Shown here: one piece after another, positions 34,746 to 43,182 of the stretch
Layout of the letters: each line of letters begins with the position of its first letter
How positions within the stretch are numbered: the stretch's first letter is position 1
Source: Streptomyces canus 299MFChir4.1
Lineage (GTDB): Bacteria; Actinomycetota; Actinomycetes; Streptomycetales; Streptomycetaceae
NCBI RefSeq assembly: GCF_000383615.1
Contig: NZ_KB911586.1
Coordinates: 379,924 to 443,923, forward strand
Length of the DNA: 64,000 bases
Direction of reading: 5' to 3'
Position numbers and translations under genes: made by a program
The notes under the pieces: generated by a model
What the model was told of the DNA's origin: nothing
The model's input: the letters and a program-made list of their open reading frames with translations, nothing else
Database searches by the model: none

Positions 34746-34898
34746 TGGGGCCAAATGCGTTTCTAAGGTGATCCTCTCGGATGTCCTTGGTCTCGCGGGC
34801 CGTTAACCCCTTTGTACTCCTGGACCGCAGCAAGCGGAACCCCTGGCCGTCGTTCTTTACTTTTGTCCCCAAATGGGCGCCAAGTAGTCGTAATCGCC

Positions 34899-35732
34899 TC
34901 AGGCCAGGGTCGAGCGCCGCCGGTTCGCGTACCAGACGAGGCCTGCCGTCGCCGCTGCCGCTCCTATCGCGGCGACCGCGACGAGCGCCGGGCGGGGCGG
35001 TACGGCGAATCCGGGCAGCCGCTGCTTGAGCCGGACCGGCCGGTGGAAATCGAGAATCGGCCACCCGCGCGCGAGCGCTTCCTTGCGCAGTGCCCGGTCC
35101 GGGTTGACCGCGTGCGGATGGCCTACGGCCCGCAGCATCGGCAGGTCGGTCGCCGAGTCGCTGTAGGCGTAGCAGCGCTCCAGGTCGTACCCCTCGGACT
35201 CCGCCAGCTCCTTGACCGCCTCCGCCTTCGTCGGGCCGTACGCGTAGTACTCCACCTCGCCGGTGAAGCAGCCGTTCTCGCCCACGACCATCCGGGTCGC
35301 CACCACCCGGTCGGCGCCCAGGAGTTCGCCGATCGGCTCGACCACCTCGGCGCCGGACGTGGAGACGATGACGACGTCCCGGCCGGCGGTGTGGTGCTCC
35401 TCGATGAGGGAGGCGGCCTCGTCGTAGATGATCGGGTCGATCAGGTCGTGGAGGGTCTCGGCCACGATCTCCTTGACCTGCTGGACGTTCCAGCCGCGCA
35501 CGAGTGCGGAGAGGTACTCGCGGGTGCGCTCCATCTGGGCGTGGTCCATACCGCCGACGAGGAAGACGAACTGGGCATATGCGGTCCGCAAGGCGGCCCT
35601 GCGGTTGATCAGGCCGCCTTGGTAGAACGACTTGCTGAACGTGAGCGTGCTCGACTTCGCAATGACCGTCTTGTCCAGGTCAAAGAAGGCAGCTGTGCGG
35701 GGCAAGGAGTGGTTTTCCACGACCCCGAGCAT
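34899..35732 (-). CDS. HAD-IB family phosphatase with C-terminal membrane anchor
   Basis: The 277-residue protein has the HAD motif I FFDLDKT (about 16-22), motif II Ser in IVSTSGAE and motif IV in YSDSATDLPML. It belongs to the phosphoserine phosphatase-like IB group. After the catalytic part comes one helix (about 247-267, ALVAVAAIGAAAATAGLVWY) that anchors it in the membrane. The substrate is unknown. In streptomycetes this gene sits beside ssd and is annotated as linked to morphological differentiation. Confidence 0.87.
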   Translation of the reverse strand: MLGVVENHSLPRTAAFFDLDKTVIAKSSTLTFSKSFYQGGLINRRAALRTAYAQFVFLVGGMDHAQMERTREYLSALVRGWNVQQVKEIVAETLHDLIDPIIYDEAASLIEEHHTAGRDVVIVSTSGAEVVEPIGELLGADRVVATRMVVGENGCFTGEVEYYAYGPTKAEAVKELAESEGYDLERCYAYSDSATDLPMLRAVGHPHAVNPDRALRKEALARGWPILDFHRPVRLKQRLPGFAVPPRPALVAVAAIGAAAATAGLVWYANRRRSTLA

Positions 35733-36322
35733 AGGCGCAGCCCATTCGGCGTAAGGTGAGGCGCATGGGTTTGCCTGAGAGGGCTCTCGGGTACACCATG
35801 GAAGTCACGGATCGTTCGCGACCGTGCTAACCCGGTCCGGCTCCTCCCCCCCCGAGTCGGCCGTGGAGGCGACCCCCACTCTCCCCCCCGGTGGGGGTCG
35901 TCGCATGTCCGGGTGGGTTTTCTCTTTCTTGCGCGGTTCTGTGACCGTACCGAGGCGGCTTCGGCCGCCTTTTCCGCATGCTCACGATCCGTCACTGTGC
36001 GTAGTCCTCGCGCTGCTCCGTGGAAGTCGTACACAGCTGGCACGGGCTCACCGGTATGGGTGATGGCGATATTCACAACCGCCGAGTTGTCCACAGTTAT
36101 CGACCAAGATCCACACGATTTCCGGGATCGCTGCACCGTGATTCCCACACGTCCCGCTCCGGCCGCCTTCATGGCCGGTTCTGGTTAGTCGGGCGTGTTT
36201 GGCCGGTTCGTATCGGCCGTTCATATGGAGGCCGGTTGCCGGTTCTTCACATGTTTGGGAATCGCGGGGCCGAAGGGGCCGCGTGAGAGAGGCGCCGCGC
36301 GGGCCTTTGAGGAGGCTCCCGC
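35733..36322. other. Gene-free region upstream of ssd with two strong hairpins
   Basis: These 590 bases carry no convincing gene. A hairpin GACCCCCAC/GTGGGGGTC lies at 35871-35899. A second, GAGGCGGC-TTCG-GCCGCC followed by TTTT (35952-35973), looks like a rho-independent terminator read rightwards, which implies a transcript starting upstream of it. Promoters of ssd and of the HAD gene must also lie here. Confidence 0.6.
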
Positions 36323-37459
36323 ATGGCGCGGCGAAGGGGGATGGAGACCGTGACCGCAGCCGTCACACACGAGGGACAGCCCACCGCCGGAGGGCGGCCG
36401 GGCCGGCCGTTGATCGTCACGGAGGACGAGGACCTCCTGGACGACCTGCTGCGGCTGTGCGCGGCGGCCGGGGCGACGGCCGAGGTCCATCACGGGGTGC
36501 CGCAGCCCAGAGGCAGCTGGGAGGCCGCCCCGCTCATCCTGGTCGGCGACGACGCCGCACGGCGGGTGCGCGGAGCCACCCGCAGGCGCGGAGTGGTGCT
36601 CGTGGGCCGGGACCAGGACGACTCCGGGGTGTGGAAGCGGGCCGTCGAGATCGGCGCCGACCACGTCCTGATGCTGCCTGACGGCGAGCAGTGGCTGGTC
36701 GACCGGATCGCCGACGTCACCGAGGGCGTCGGCCGCCCGGCCCTCACCGTCGGCGTCATCGGCGGCCGCGGCGGGGCCGGAGCCTCCACGCTCGCGTGTG
36801 CCCTCGCCGTCACCTCCGCGCGTGAGGGCCTGCGCACGCTCCTTGTGGACGCCGATCCGCTGGGCGGCGGACTCGACGTACTCCTCGGCGGCGAGAGCAC
36901 CGAGGGGCTGCGCTGGCCCGCGTTCGCCGCCTCGCGCGGGCGGGTCGGCGGCGGCGCCCTGGAGGAGTCGCTGCCGCGACTGCACTCGCTGCGGGTCCTG
37001 AGCTGGGATCGCGGCGACCGCATCGCCGTCCCTCCGCAGGCCGTACGGGCTGTGCTCGCCGCGGCCCGGCGCCGGGGTGGCACCGTCGTCGTCGACCTGC
37101 CCCGCCGCCTCGACGACGGCGTCGCCGAGGTCCTCGCCCAGTTGGACCTCGGGATCCTCCTGGTCCCGGCCGAACTGCGCGCCGTCGCCGCAGCCGGCCG
37201 CGTGGCCTCGGCGGTCGGCATGGTCCTGCGCGACCTGCGGGTAGCGGTCCGCGGCCCGTACGCACCCGGCCTCGACGACCGCGAGGTGGCCCGCCTGCTG
37301 GGCCTGCCCCTGGTGGGCGAGGTGCCGGTCGAGTCGGCACTCCTGCGGCCCCAGGGGAGCGGATCACCGCCGGGGGCGGCCGCCCGGGGACCGCTGGCGC
37401 GGTTCTGCAAGGAGTTCTGGGAGCGCGCGTTGACGGAGGCGGGGGCGGGGGCGGCATGA
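36323..37459 (+). CDS. ssd: Septum site-determining protein Ssd (MinD/TadZ-like ATPase)
   Basis: The ATG at 36323, seven bases after GAGGAGG, gives 378 residues. The N-terminal third is a receiver-like domain (RPLIVTEDEDLLDDLLRLCA) without a clear phosphorylation site. The ATPase part begins TVGVIGGRGGAGASTLA, a MinD-like P loop in which GKS/T is replaced by GAS, then LLVDADPLGGGLD. Actinobacterial Ssd affects septation and is linked to the Tad pilus genes. The stop overlaps the tadA start (ATGA). Confidence 0.88.
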   Translation: MARRRGMETVTAAVTHEGQPTAGGRPGRPLIVTEDEDLLDDLLRLCAAAGATAEVHHGVPQPRGSWEAAPLILVGDDAARRVRGATRRRGVVLVGRDQDDSGVWKRAVEIGADHVLMLPDGEQWLVDRIADVTEGVGRPALTVGVIGGRGGAGASTLACALAVTSAREGLRTLLVDADPLGGGLDVLLGGESTEGLRWPAFAASRGRVGGGALEESLPRLHSLRVLSWDRGDRIAVPPQAVRAVLAAARRRGGTVVVDLPRRLDDGVAEVLAQLDLGILLVPAELRAVAAAGRVASAVGMVLRDLRVAVRGPYAPGLDDREVARLLGLPLVGEVPVESALLRPQGSGSPPGAAARGPLARFCKEFWERALTEAGAGAA

Positions 37460-38244
37460 GCATGTTCTCAGGGTTCGAACGGGTAGGCGGCGCGGGCAGG
37501 GGTTCCGCCGAGGTGTCGCGGACGGGTGATCCGGCAGCGGGTCTCGTCGAGCGACGGCTGCCTGATGGGGCACCGGTCGCCCCTGCCGGACGGCTGCGGC
37601 CGACCCCGGCCGGTGTTCTCACGGCGACCTCGGCGGCCGGCGCCGACACCGCCCACGGGCTGCTGGCCGGCGTACGGCAGTGGCTGGCCGAGAGCGGGGC
37701 CGAGCCGACGCCCGCGCGGGTGGCACAGGCACTGCGGGAGCAGGGGCGGGTCCTCGGGGACGCCGAGGTGCTGGGCGCGGCCGAGCGGTTGCGGTCCGAA
37801 CTGGTCGGCAGCGGGCCCCTGGAGCCGCTGCTCGCCGACCCGTCGGTGACGGACGTCCTGGTGTCGGCGCCGGACCGGGTCTGGGTGGACCGGGGCGGCG
37901 GACTCGAACTGACCGCCGTCTCCTTCCCCGACGCGGCCGCCGTACGACGACTCGCGCAGCGGCTCGCCGCGGTGGCGGGGCGGCGCCTCGACGACGCGCG
38001 ACCTTGGGTGGACGCCCGGCTGCCGGACGGAACGCGGCTGCACGCGGTGCTTCCTCCGGTCGCCGTCGGCTGTGCCTGTCTGTCCCTGCGGGTCGTACGG
38101 CCGCGCGCGTTCACGCTCGACGAACTCGTCGCGGCCGGCACGGTGCCGCCCGGCGGGGACCAGGTGCTCAGGGCGCTGCTCGACGCGCGGCTGTCCTTCC
38201 TCATCAGCGGAGGGACGGGCACCGGGAACCCCAAGATGTTGTGA
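37456..38244 (+). pseudogene. tadA: TadA/CpaF family secretion ATPase, cut in its Walker A by the prophage
   Basis: The first 258 or so residues are a normal TadA N-domain (LVGSGPLEPLLADPSVTDVL; WVDARLPDGTRLHAVLPP). The P loop reads ISGGTGTG and then NPKML-stop instead of the expected GKTTLL. The sequence leaves TadA after ACCGGGAA (38221-38228), so the catalytic lysine, Walker B and the whole C-terminal motor are displaced. The rest of the gene should lie beyond the right end of the element, outside the window. While integrated, the Tad system cannot have this ATPase unless a second copy exists. Confidence 0.88.
38221..38228. other. Left attachment junction of the prophage (approximate)
   Basis: ACCGGGAA is the last stretch compatible with a TadA P-loop codon path; the next bases are not. 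It is therefore the likely core, or close to it. Confirmation needs the right junction. Confidence 0.55.
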
Positions 38245-38300
38245 TCACACCACTAGCTAACGGCTACAGACCGTTACGTCCCCGCAGGTCAGGACATGGA

Positions 38301-38343
38301 GCGGCCCCGGTCGGCGAGGGGGAGTTCAGCCGACCGGGGCCGC
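38301..38343 (-). terminator. Terminator of the left small-gene operon
   Basis: A perfect 15-base stem, GCGGCCCCGGTCGGC with its complement at 38329-38343, 26 bases past the last stop. Confidence 0.8.
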
Positions 38344-38368
38344 GTTGGGCCCGTCCGCCCCTACGTGC

Positions 38369-38548
38369 TCACGGGGTACAGGAGCGGACGGGGGTCTCTT
38401 GGCGGGGCTGCTGCTTGCAGGTGCCGCCCTTGTGGGCGAACTGGACGAGGTGCGGCCCGGTGGGGCGGTCGTGCACGATCTCGTCGTAGGGATCGCCGGG
38501 CAGGATGCCCAGCTGGCAGCGGCAGCAGATCTTGGTGCCCTCGTACAT
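38369..38548 (-). CDS. Small Cys-rich prophage protein
   Basis: The 59-residue protein (MYEGTKICCRCQLGILPGDP, then KGGTCKQQP) has CC-x-C and a later Cys, with histidines between (DEIVHDR, GPHLVQFAHK), suggesting a single zinc knuckle. Function is unknown. The ATG shares one base with the stop of the gene before it (TGATG), so they are translated together. Confidence 0.65.
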   Translation of the reverse strand: MYEGTKICCRCQLGILPGDPYDEIVHDRPTGPHLVQFAHKGGTCKQQPRQETPVRSCTP

Positions 38549-38754
38549 CACGACTCCTTCCGGGAAGTCTCCGGGGCGACGGCGCAGCTCGCGCACGCAT
38601 AGACCTCGATGTCGAGGACGACGGCCCCCTGCTGCCCCCGCGCGATGCCCGCGCTGACGGCGCCGCTCCAGATGTCCTTGCCGCACCAGCAGCACGCCCA
38701 GCCGTCGTACTGAGCCTTGTTCAGCTCCTGGACGGGCGGCGGCTCGGGCTTCAC
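38548..38754 (-). CDS. Small zinc-ribbon-like prophage protein
   Basis: The GTG at 38754 gives 68 residues. CCWCGKDIW and a later CASC make a Cys4 zinc-ribbon pattern around ARGQQGAVVLDIEVYA. Function is unknown. The gene overlaps both neighbours by one to four bases in a three-gene operon. Confidence 0.7.
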   Translation of the reverse strand: MKPEPPPVQELNKAQYDGWACCWCGKDIWSGAVSAGIARGQQGAVVLDIEVYACASCAVAPETSRKES

Positions 38755-39089
38755 CGCTGTATCCCCAGCTGCGCCCACAGTCCGCACTCGTCGGTGGTGA
38801 TCCCGGTGAGGTGGGCGAGGCCGTTGATGAGCGTCCAGCCGGGCCCGTGGCTATAGCTGACGGGGAGCGGGTCGGCGCCCTCGGCGGTGATGCGGATGCG
38901 GTTGCCCGCGGTCGAGAGGGTCATCTCGATGACGGGGGCGCCGGCCTTGAGGACGGCGACGTACAGCTCGTGTGCGATGAGCGGGGCGTCGGGGTGCTTC
39001 ACGCGGCCGGCGGTCCACAGGCGGACGTGGGCGGCCTCGATGGGCTCGCCCTTGAACGGCTTCCGCCAGGTATGACCCGACTCGGGCAT
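38751..39089 (-). CDS. Hypothetical prophage protein, first of the left operon
   Basis: The ATG at 39089 (GGGGGACAG upstream) gives 112 residues without a recognisable family. It has mixed strands and helices (RIRITAEGADPLPVSYSHGP, then LAHLTGITTDECGLWAQLG). It is divergent from the GntR gene, with repeated operators between. That arrangement suggests GntR controls this operon. Confidence 0.65.
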   Translation of the reverse strand: MPESGHTWRKPFKGEPIEAAHVRLWTAGRVKHPDAPLIAHELYVAVLKAGAPVIEMTLSTAGNRIRITAEGADPLPVSYSHGPGWTLINGLAHLTGITTDECGLWAQLGIQR

Positions 39090-39114
39090 AGCTGTCCCCC
39101 GGAGACAGTGGTTA

Positions 39115-39201
39115 TCTGAGTACAGGTACTGCTTATCTGTACTCAGAATGTAGCCGGGATTGGCGCTGGTCAAGGGGCAGGGGAGAGTATGTGTACTCAG
39201 A
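39115..39201. promoter_or_regulatory. Three-copy operator TCTGAGTACA in the divergent region
   Basis: TCTGAGTACAG at 39115-39125 and its inverted copy CTGTACTCAGA at 39137-39147 form a spaced palindrome. A third site TGTACTCAGA lies at 39192-39201. These are probable binding sites of the GntR protein between the two promoters. Confidence 0.6.
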
Positions 39202-39230
39202 TTGACGTGATCGCTCCGATTGGGGGTGCC

Positions 39231-39992
39231 GTGGTGGCACAGCCTGAGTACCTGCGGATCGCCGCCGACCTGCGGCGCCGCATCTCCTCCGGCGAGTACG
39301 GGCCCGGCGACCAGATCCCGACACTCCCCGAGCTGTGCCGCGAGTACGGCGGCGTCTCCGAGACGACGATCCGCAACGCCCTCGCCCTGCTCCGCAACGA
39401 GGGCCTCATCGAGAGCCGGGCCCGCGCCGGTACCCGCGTCCGCCCGCGGCCTGCCATCCACCGGCTTGCATCCGACCGGTACCGGACGACGCCCGGGGCG
39501 AAGTCGACGCCGTACACCAGGGACCAGGGCATCGGCTGGTCCGAGTACCGGCTCGACAAGCGGTTCGAGCGGGTACAGGCCGACCCTGAGCTTGCCGCGC
39601 TGTTCGAGTGCGAGGTCGGCGAGCGGCTCCTCGCCCGGCACTTCGTGTTCTACGACAACGACCAGCCCACCCAGATGAGCGTCTCCTACGTGCGCTGGTC
39701 GGACGTGCAAGGAACCCCGGTCGCCGACCCGATCAACGAGCCGTGGCCAGGCGGCACCAAGGCCCAGCTGGCGACGCTCGGCATCCGCGTCACGGCCATC
39801 ACGGAGTCGTTCACGGCGGCCATGCCGACCGAGCTCGAGGCCGCGACGCTGCGCATCGGCGCCGGCGTGCCCGTGCTGCGGTACACGCGCAAGCACATCG
39901 CCGACACCGGCCGGATCGTCGAGGTTGCCCATCCGATCGTGCGCCGCGGCGACACCACCATCGTCGACTTCCGCATCGACCTGGAGGACTGA
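39231..39992 (+). CDS. GntR family (HutC-type) regulator of the prophage
   Basis: I start at GTG 39231 (253 residues), just after GGGGGT, because residues before it are unlike GntR. An ATG at 39189 would overlap the third operator copy. The winged HTH reads QPEYLRIAADLRRRISSGEY through TLPELCREYGGVSETTIRNA. The C-terminal UTRA domain has GERLLARHFVFYDNDQP and ends VDFRIDLED. Such proteins repress their own region and are released by a small ligand. Related GntR proteins of AICEs such as KorSA of pSAM2 hold the element quiescent, a role that may apply here. Confidence 0.85.
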   Translation: MVAQPEYLRIAADLRRRISSGEYGPGDQIPTLPELCREYGGVSETTIRNALALLRNEGLIESRARAGTRVRPRPAIHRLASDRYRTTPGAKSTPYTRDQGIGWSEYRLDKRFERVQADPELAALFECEVGERLLARHFVFYDNDQPTQMSVSYVRWSDVQGTPVADPINEPWPGGTKAQLATLGIRVTAITESFTAAMPTELEAATLRIGAGVPVLRYTRKHIADTGRIVEVAHPIVRRGDTTIVDFRIDLED

Positions 39993-40009
39993 GCCAGGGC
40001 ATGACGAAA

Positions 40010-40046
40010 CGCCCCCTGCGCGGTCGCGGGGACCACGCAGGGGGCG
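40010..40046. terminator. Bidirectional terminator between GntR and the late operon end
   Basis: CGCCCCCTGCG (40010-40020) pairs exactly with CGCAGGGGGCG (40036-40046). Confidence 0.75.
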
Positions 40047-40055
40047 CTGTCGTGT

Positions 40056-41150
40056 TCAGAGCTGGATGCCGCCGCGGGCGACGAACGAGGTGTTGCGGAC
40101 GATGTGGTTGTCGTTGCTGCCGCCGTTGCTGCCCGTCCACCCGACCAGTGCGGTGGACGTCGCGGCGACGGCGACAGCGTTGAAGATCTGCGTTCCACCC
40201 ACCCACGCCGACAGCGCCCCGGACGCGTAGCGGACGCGGACGGAGACCGGGGCCGGCCGCAGGGTGAGCGCCCCGCCGTAGGTCGCCACGGTCGTCATGG
40301 CCGTGGCCGTGGTGGTGACGATGCGGGCGCGGGATCCGCCGCCGGTGTCGAGGGCCAGGGCGACGGCGGTGCAGCCGGTGAGGCCGAGGTCGCCGCCGCC
40401 GGCGCCGACGAACGTGGCGGCGGTGGCCGGGGCGGCGAGGGCGAAGGTGACGCCGTCGGCGCCGGTGCCGCCGCTCATCTCGACGTCGAAGGTGACGTCG
40501 AGACCGTCTGTGGGCTGCGCCGTGCCGTACCAGGACGAGCCTGCGCCGAATCCGTCGGCGGCGTGGGTGAGGTACAGGTCGGTGCCGGACAGGACGGCGA
40601 ACCCGTTCCTCACCCAGCCGGTGGCGGTCGGTGCGGGGATGACGGAGAACGCGGGCCAGGCCCCGGCCGCCTTCGGCCCGTACAGGCGGCGGGTGCCGGT
40701 ATCGAGGGCCCAATCGCCGTCGATGCCGAGCCCAGACGCCGGGGCGCCAGACGTTGCCAGAGTGACGCCGCCTCGCGGCACGGCGAGCACGGTGTAGGTA
40801 CCGGCTACTGGATCGGGGACCAGGACGTCGGCGAGGGCCACGCTCGGCGTCGCCTTGGGCAGGCTGATGTACCGGGTCCAGCTGGGTGCGTTGGTGAAGT
40901 TGGCGACGACCTTGTACGTCCAGCCGGTCGGGGACATGCCGGTCGCGTCAGTGGCGACCAGCGGCACCGAGAACTGGCCGTCGGCGAGCTGGACTTTGAC
41001 GCCGCCGCCGAGGACGACGTCTTGGCCGCCGATGGTGACGAGGTCGGGGCCGGTGAAGGTGAGGGTGCCCTGGATCCAGGTGCCGTCGGGCAGTGTGAGG
41101 GGCTGCGCCGAGCGGACGGTGACCAGCTCAACGCCTGCGGGCAGCGGCAT
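40056..41150 (-). CDS. Tail-tip protein with L-type lectin-like domain
   Basis: The 364-residue protein has an N-terminal beta-rich phage tail domain (PLTLPDGTWIQGTLTFTGPD). The C-terminal domain (about 190-364) resembles a legume/L-type lectin, with DGLDVTFDVEMSGGTGADGV, then FALA and a strand-rich end. It is the last gene of the late operon and a likely host-surface binder. The protein carries no catalytic motif. Confidence 0.7.
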   Translation of the reverse strand: MPLPAGVELVTVRSAQPLTLPDGTWIQGTLTFTGPDLVTIGGQDVVLGGGVKVQLADGQFSVPLVATDATGMSPTGWTYKVVANFTNAPSWTRYISLPKATPSVALADVLVPDPVAGTYTVLAVPRGGVTLATSGAPASGLGIDGDWALDTGTRRLYGPKAAGAWPAFSVIPAPTATGWVRNGFAVLSGTDLYLTHAADGFGAGSSWYGTAQPTDGLDVTFDVEMSGGTGADGVTFALAAPATAATFVGAGGGDLGLTGCTAVALALDTGGGSRARIVTTTATAMTTVATYGGALTLRPAPVSVRVRYASGALSAWVGGTQIFNAVAVAATSTALVGWTGSNGGSNDNHIVRNTSFVARGGIQL

Positions 41151-41160
41151 GTCGTTCTCC

Positions 41161-41844
41161 TCACAACCTTCGGTATCTGGCGGTCATGGCGAGCATCGCT
41201 GCGCCGAGCAGGCCGCGGCCTTGGGGGCTCGGCGAACTGCCGCTGCCGGCGCTCGTCATCCGGCATGTGTAGTGGGTGGATCCGTCGCTGTCCGGCGTGC
41301 ACTCGTAGGTAGCGCCTGTGCCGTCCGTGTACGTCCAGCCGGATGGCGGCGGTCCGGCCGGCCCCTGCTCACCCTGCGGCCCTTGGGGGCCGGGGACGGT
41401 GGAGTCTGCCCCTGGCTCGCCCTGGGGGCCCTGTGGCCCGGGGACGCCGGCGGCGCCCGCGGCTCCGGATGGTCCAGGCGACGGGGTGATGGTCGGTGCG
41501 GCCTTGCCCGGATCGCCCTTGTCACCCTTGGGCCCCGGCGGCCCCGGGATAGGCACGGGGACCGCCGCGCGATCGGGCAGATTCTTGACGGCCTTGGTCG
41601 GATCGGGCGCCGCCGGGGTGCCTCCCTTGGCCGTGATCTGGGCGCGTAGGAGCCGCACATCGGAGGCGAGCGTGGTGACGGCCTGGCCGCGCAGGTCGGC
41701 CTCGGCAGCGAGCTCGTTAGCGCGCGCCGCTTCGGCCTGGACGCGCACGTAGACGAGCATCACGGCGCCGGTGAGGAACAGCAGGAACGCCAGGAGGGCG
41801 ATGGGCTTCCACCGTCGGGCGAGCACCCGTTCGGTGCGCGTCAT
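41161..41844 (-). CDS. Membrane-anchored collagen-like prophage protein
   Basis: The ATG at 41844 gives 227 residues. A helix at about 14-35 (PIALLAFLLFLTGAVMLVYV) is followed by a coiled-coil-like stretch (VQAEAARANELAAEADLRGQ) and about 20 Gly-X-Y triplets in two blocks (GPPGPKGDKGDPG and GPQGPQGEQGPAGPPP). The C-terminus has two cysteines. It could be a trimeric stalk at the host membrane or a surface fibre. Its place in the lysis cluster favours the former. Confidence 0.75.
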   Translation of the reverse strand: MTRTERVLARRWKPIALLAFLLFLTGAVMLVYVRVQAEAARANELAAEADLRGQAVTTLASDVRLLRAQITAKGGTPAAPDPTKAVKNLPDRAAVPVPIPGPPGPKGDKGDPGKAAPTITPSPGPSGAAGAAGVPGPQGPQGEPGADSTVPGPQGPQGEQGPAGPPPSGWTYTDGTGATYECTPDSDGSTHYTCRMTSAGSGSSPSPQGRGLLGAAMLAMTARYRRL

Positions 41845-42107
41845 GGCGTCCCTCCCAGCGACTGCACGACGAGGCGTAGCCGTGCCGACTCGGCGCGCTC
41901 GGCGGCGAGTTCCAGCTTGAGCGCGGCCACCTCGGTTTTGAGCTCCTTGCGTTCCTCTTGGAGCTCGTTCGTCAGGCTGCTGAACCCGTTCACCGCGGTG
42001 CCCTCCTGCTGGGCTCGCCCTGCGACCTTGGAGCCGTACATGGCTGCCGCCCCCGCCACTGCGGCGCTTCCGATCACGCCTATGGCTGTGACGAGGGCGG
42101 CGTCCAT
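41841..42107 (-). CDS. Small membrane protein with coiled coil
   Basis: The 88-residue protein has one hydrophobic N-terminal segment (ALVTAIGVIGSAAVAGAAAM) and a long charged helix (LQEERKELKTEVAALKLELA). It overlaps the collagen-like gene by four bases. The shape suits a spanin-like or holin accessory protein, but this is inference from position. Confidence 0.65.
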   Translation of the reverse strand: MDAALVTAIGVIGSAAVAGAAAMYGSKVAGRAQQEGTAVNGFSSLTNELQEERKELKTEVAALKLELAAERAESARLRLVVQSLGGTP

Positions 42108-42138
42108 GCCACCTCCAGGCCGCTCGCATGGGGCAGGG

Positions 42139-42363
42139 TCAGGACCCCGACGGGGTGCGCGGCGTGTGGCTGGCGTTCCAGCCGGAAAGGAACGTGATCG
42201 CGGCCGGGACGATCGCGATGATGACGGGCTGCAGCCAGGACGGCAGCGGCTTCAGCAGGGAGTCGTCCGCGACAACGCCGTTGAGGACGGCGATGACGAG
42301 GGACACGACGAAGGTTGCCGACGTGGCCGCCTTCACCTTCGCCTCGACGGGCGCACTGGCCAT
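42139..42363 (-). CDS. Probable holin
   Basis: The 74-residue protein has two hydrophobic helices (SATFVVSLVIAVLNGVVA and LQPVIIAIVPAAITFLSGW) joined by a short loop, with a polar start. Its size and position right after the endolysin gene in transcription order fit a class II holin. Confidence 0.75.
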   Translation of the reverse strand: MASAPVEAKVKAATSATFVVSLVIAVLNGVVADDSLLKPLPSWLQPVIIAIVPAAITFLSGWNASHTPRTPSGS

Positions 42364-42388
42364 GGGGGTTCTCCGTTCAGTGAAGGGG

Positions 42389-43180
42389 TCAGACGTTCGG
42401 GACGTGGAGCTTGTCCCAGCTGGTCTTGCCGGGGATGCCGTCGGCGTCGGTGCCGGCGAAGCCGAGGTGCCGCTGCCAGGCCGCATAGGACCGTTCGTCG
42501 CCCGAGCCCCACACGTCGGCGTTGGCGTCGGACTGGTAGCGGCCGCAGCCGACCGCGACGAGCCGCTTGTGCATCGCCGCGATGATCGGGCTGCGGCGGC
42601 CATTGACGAAGAACGAGCCGCCTGGGAACGGCTCGTAGGCCGGCTGCGGCACCGGAACCTCTGCAGCGGCCGTACCGCCGAGGCTCGGGTCGGCGGAGAT
42701 CGTCCCCTCCGCATACGCAGGGACCCCGTAGCCATAAGGGCTGCCCGTACCCCGGCGGGGCCGCTGGTGCAGGTAGACGCCGTCGCCCTGATAGGAGCCG
42801 TTGTCGTTGCTGTTGCCCTCGATGGTCCAGATGGTGTCGGCGTCGTACTTCCACACGACGCCGGTGTGGTCCGCTCCTCCGGGGCCCATGTAGAACGGGC
42901 CACCGAGGACGGGGTATTCGGTGAACCGGTTCTGCTTCTTCCACCAGGAGACGGCGAGCGCGCACGATGCGGTCATCGGCCACAGGGCGTCGATGCCGTT
43001 GTGGTGGGCACCCCACGCCTCGAAGACGGCGCACCAAGGCTGCCCGTCGGACCACTCCAGGCCGGGGGTCTGCTCGCTGAACTTCTGGATGTTGTTCCAG
43101 ATGCCGTTCTGGTCGCGGCCTTCGTGGTATCCAGCCTGGCTCTTGAGGAGGTTGACGAACTGGTCGCGGGTGCTGGTCAT
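42389..43180 (-). CDS. Endolysin: CHAP-like peptidase with peptidoglycan-binding domain
   Basis: The ATG at 43180 gives 263 residues. The first 135 or so residues are a CHAP/NlpC-like peptidase with Cys in QPWCAVFEAWG, His in GGADHTGVVWK and TIEGNSN. The last 75 are a PG_binding_1 domain (AAMHKRLVAVGC, then GIPGKTSWDKL). It cuts peptidoglycan stems or bridges for host lysis. No signal peptide is present, so it depends on the holin. Confidence 0.88.
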   Translation of the reverse strand: MTSTRDQFVNLLKSQAGYHEGRDQNGIWNNIQKFSEQTPGLEWSDGQPWCAVFEAWGAHHNGIDALWPMTASCALAVSWWKKQNRFTEYPVLGGPFYMGPGGADHTGVVWKYDADTIWTIEGNSNDNGSYQGDGVYLHQRPRRGTGSPYGYGVPAYAEGTISADPSLGGTAAAEVPVPQPAYEPFPGGSFFVNGRRSPIIAAMHKRLVAVGCGRYQSDANADVWGSGDERSYAAWQRHLGFAGTDADGIPGKTSWDKLHVPNV

Positions 43181-43182
43181 GG

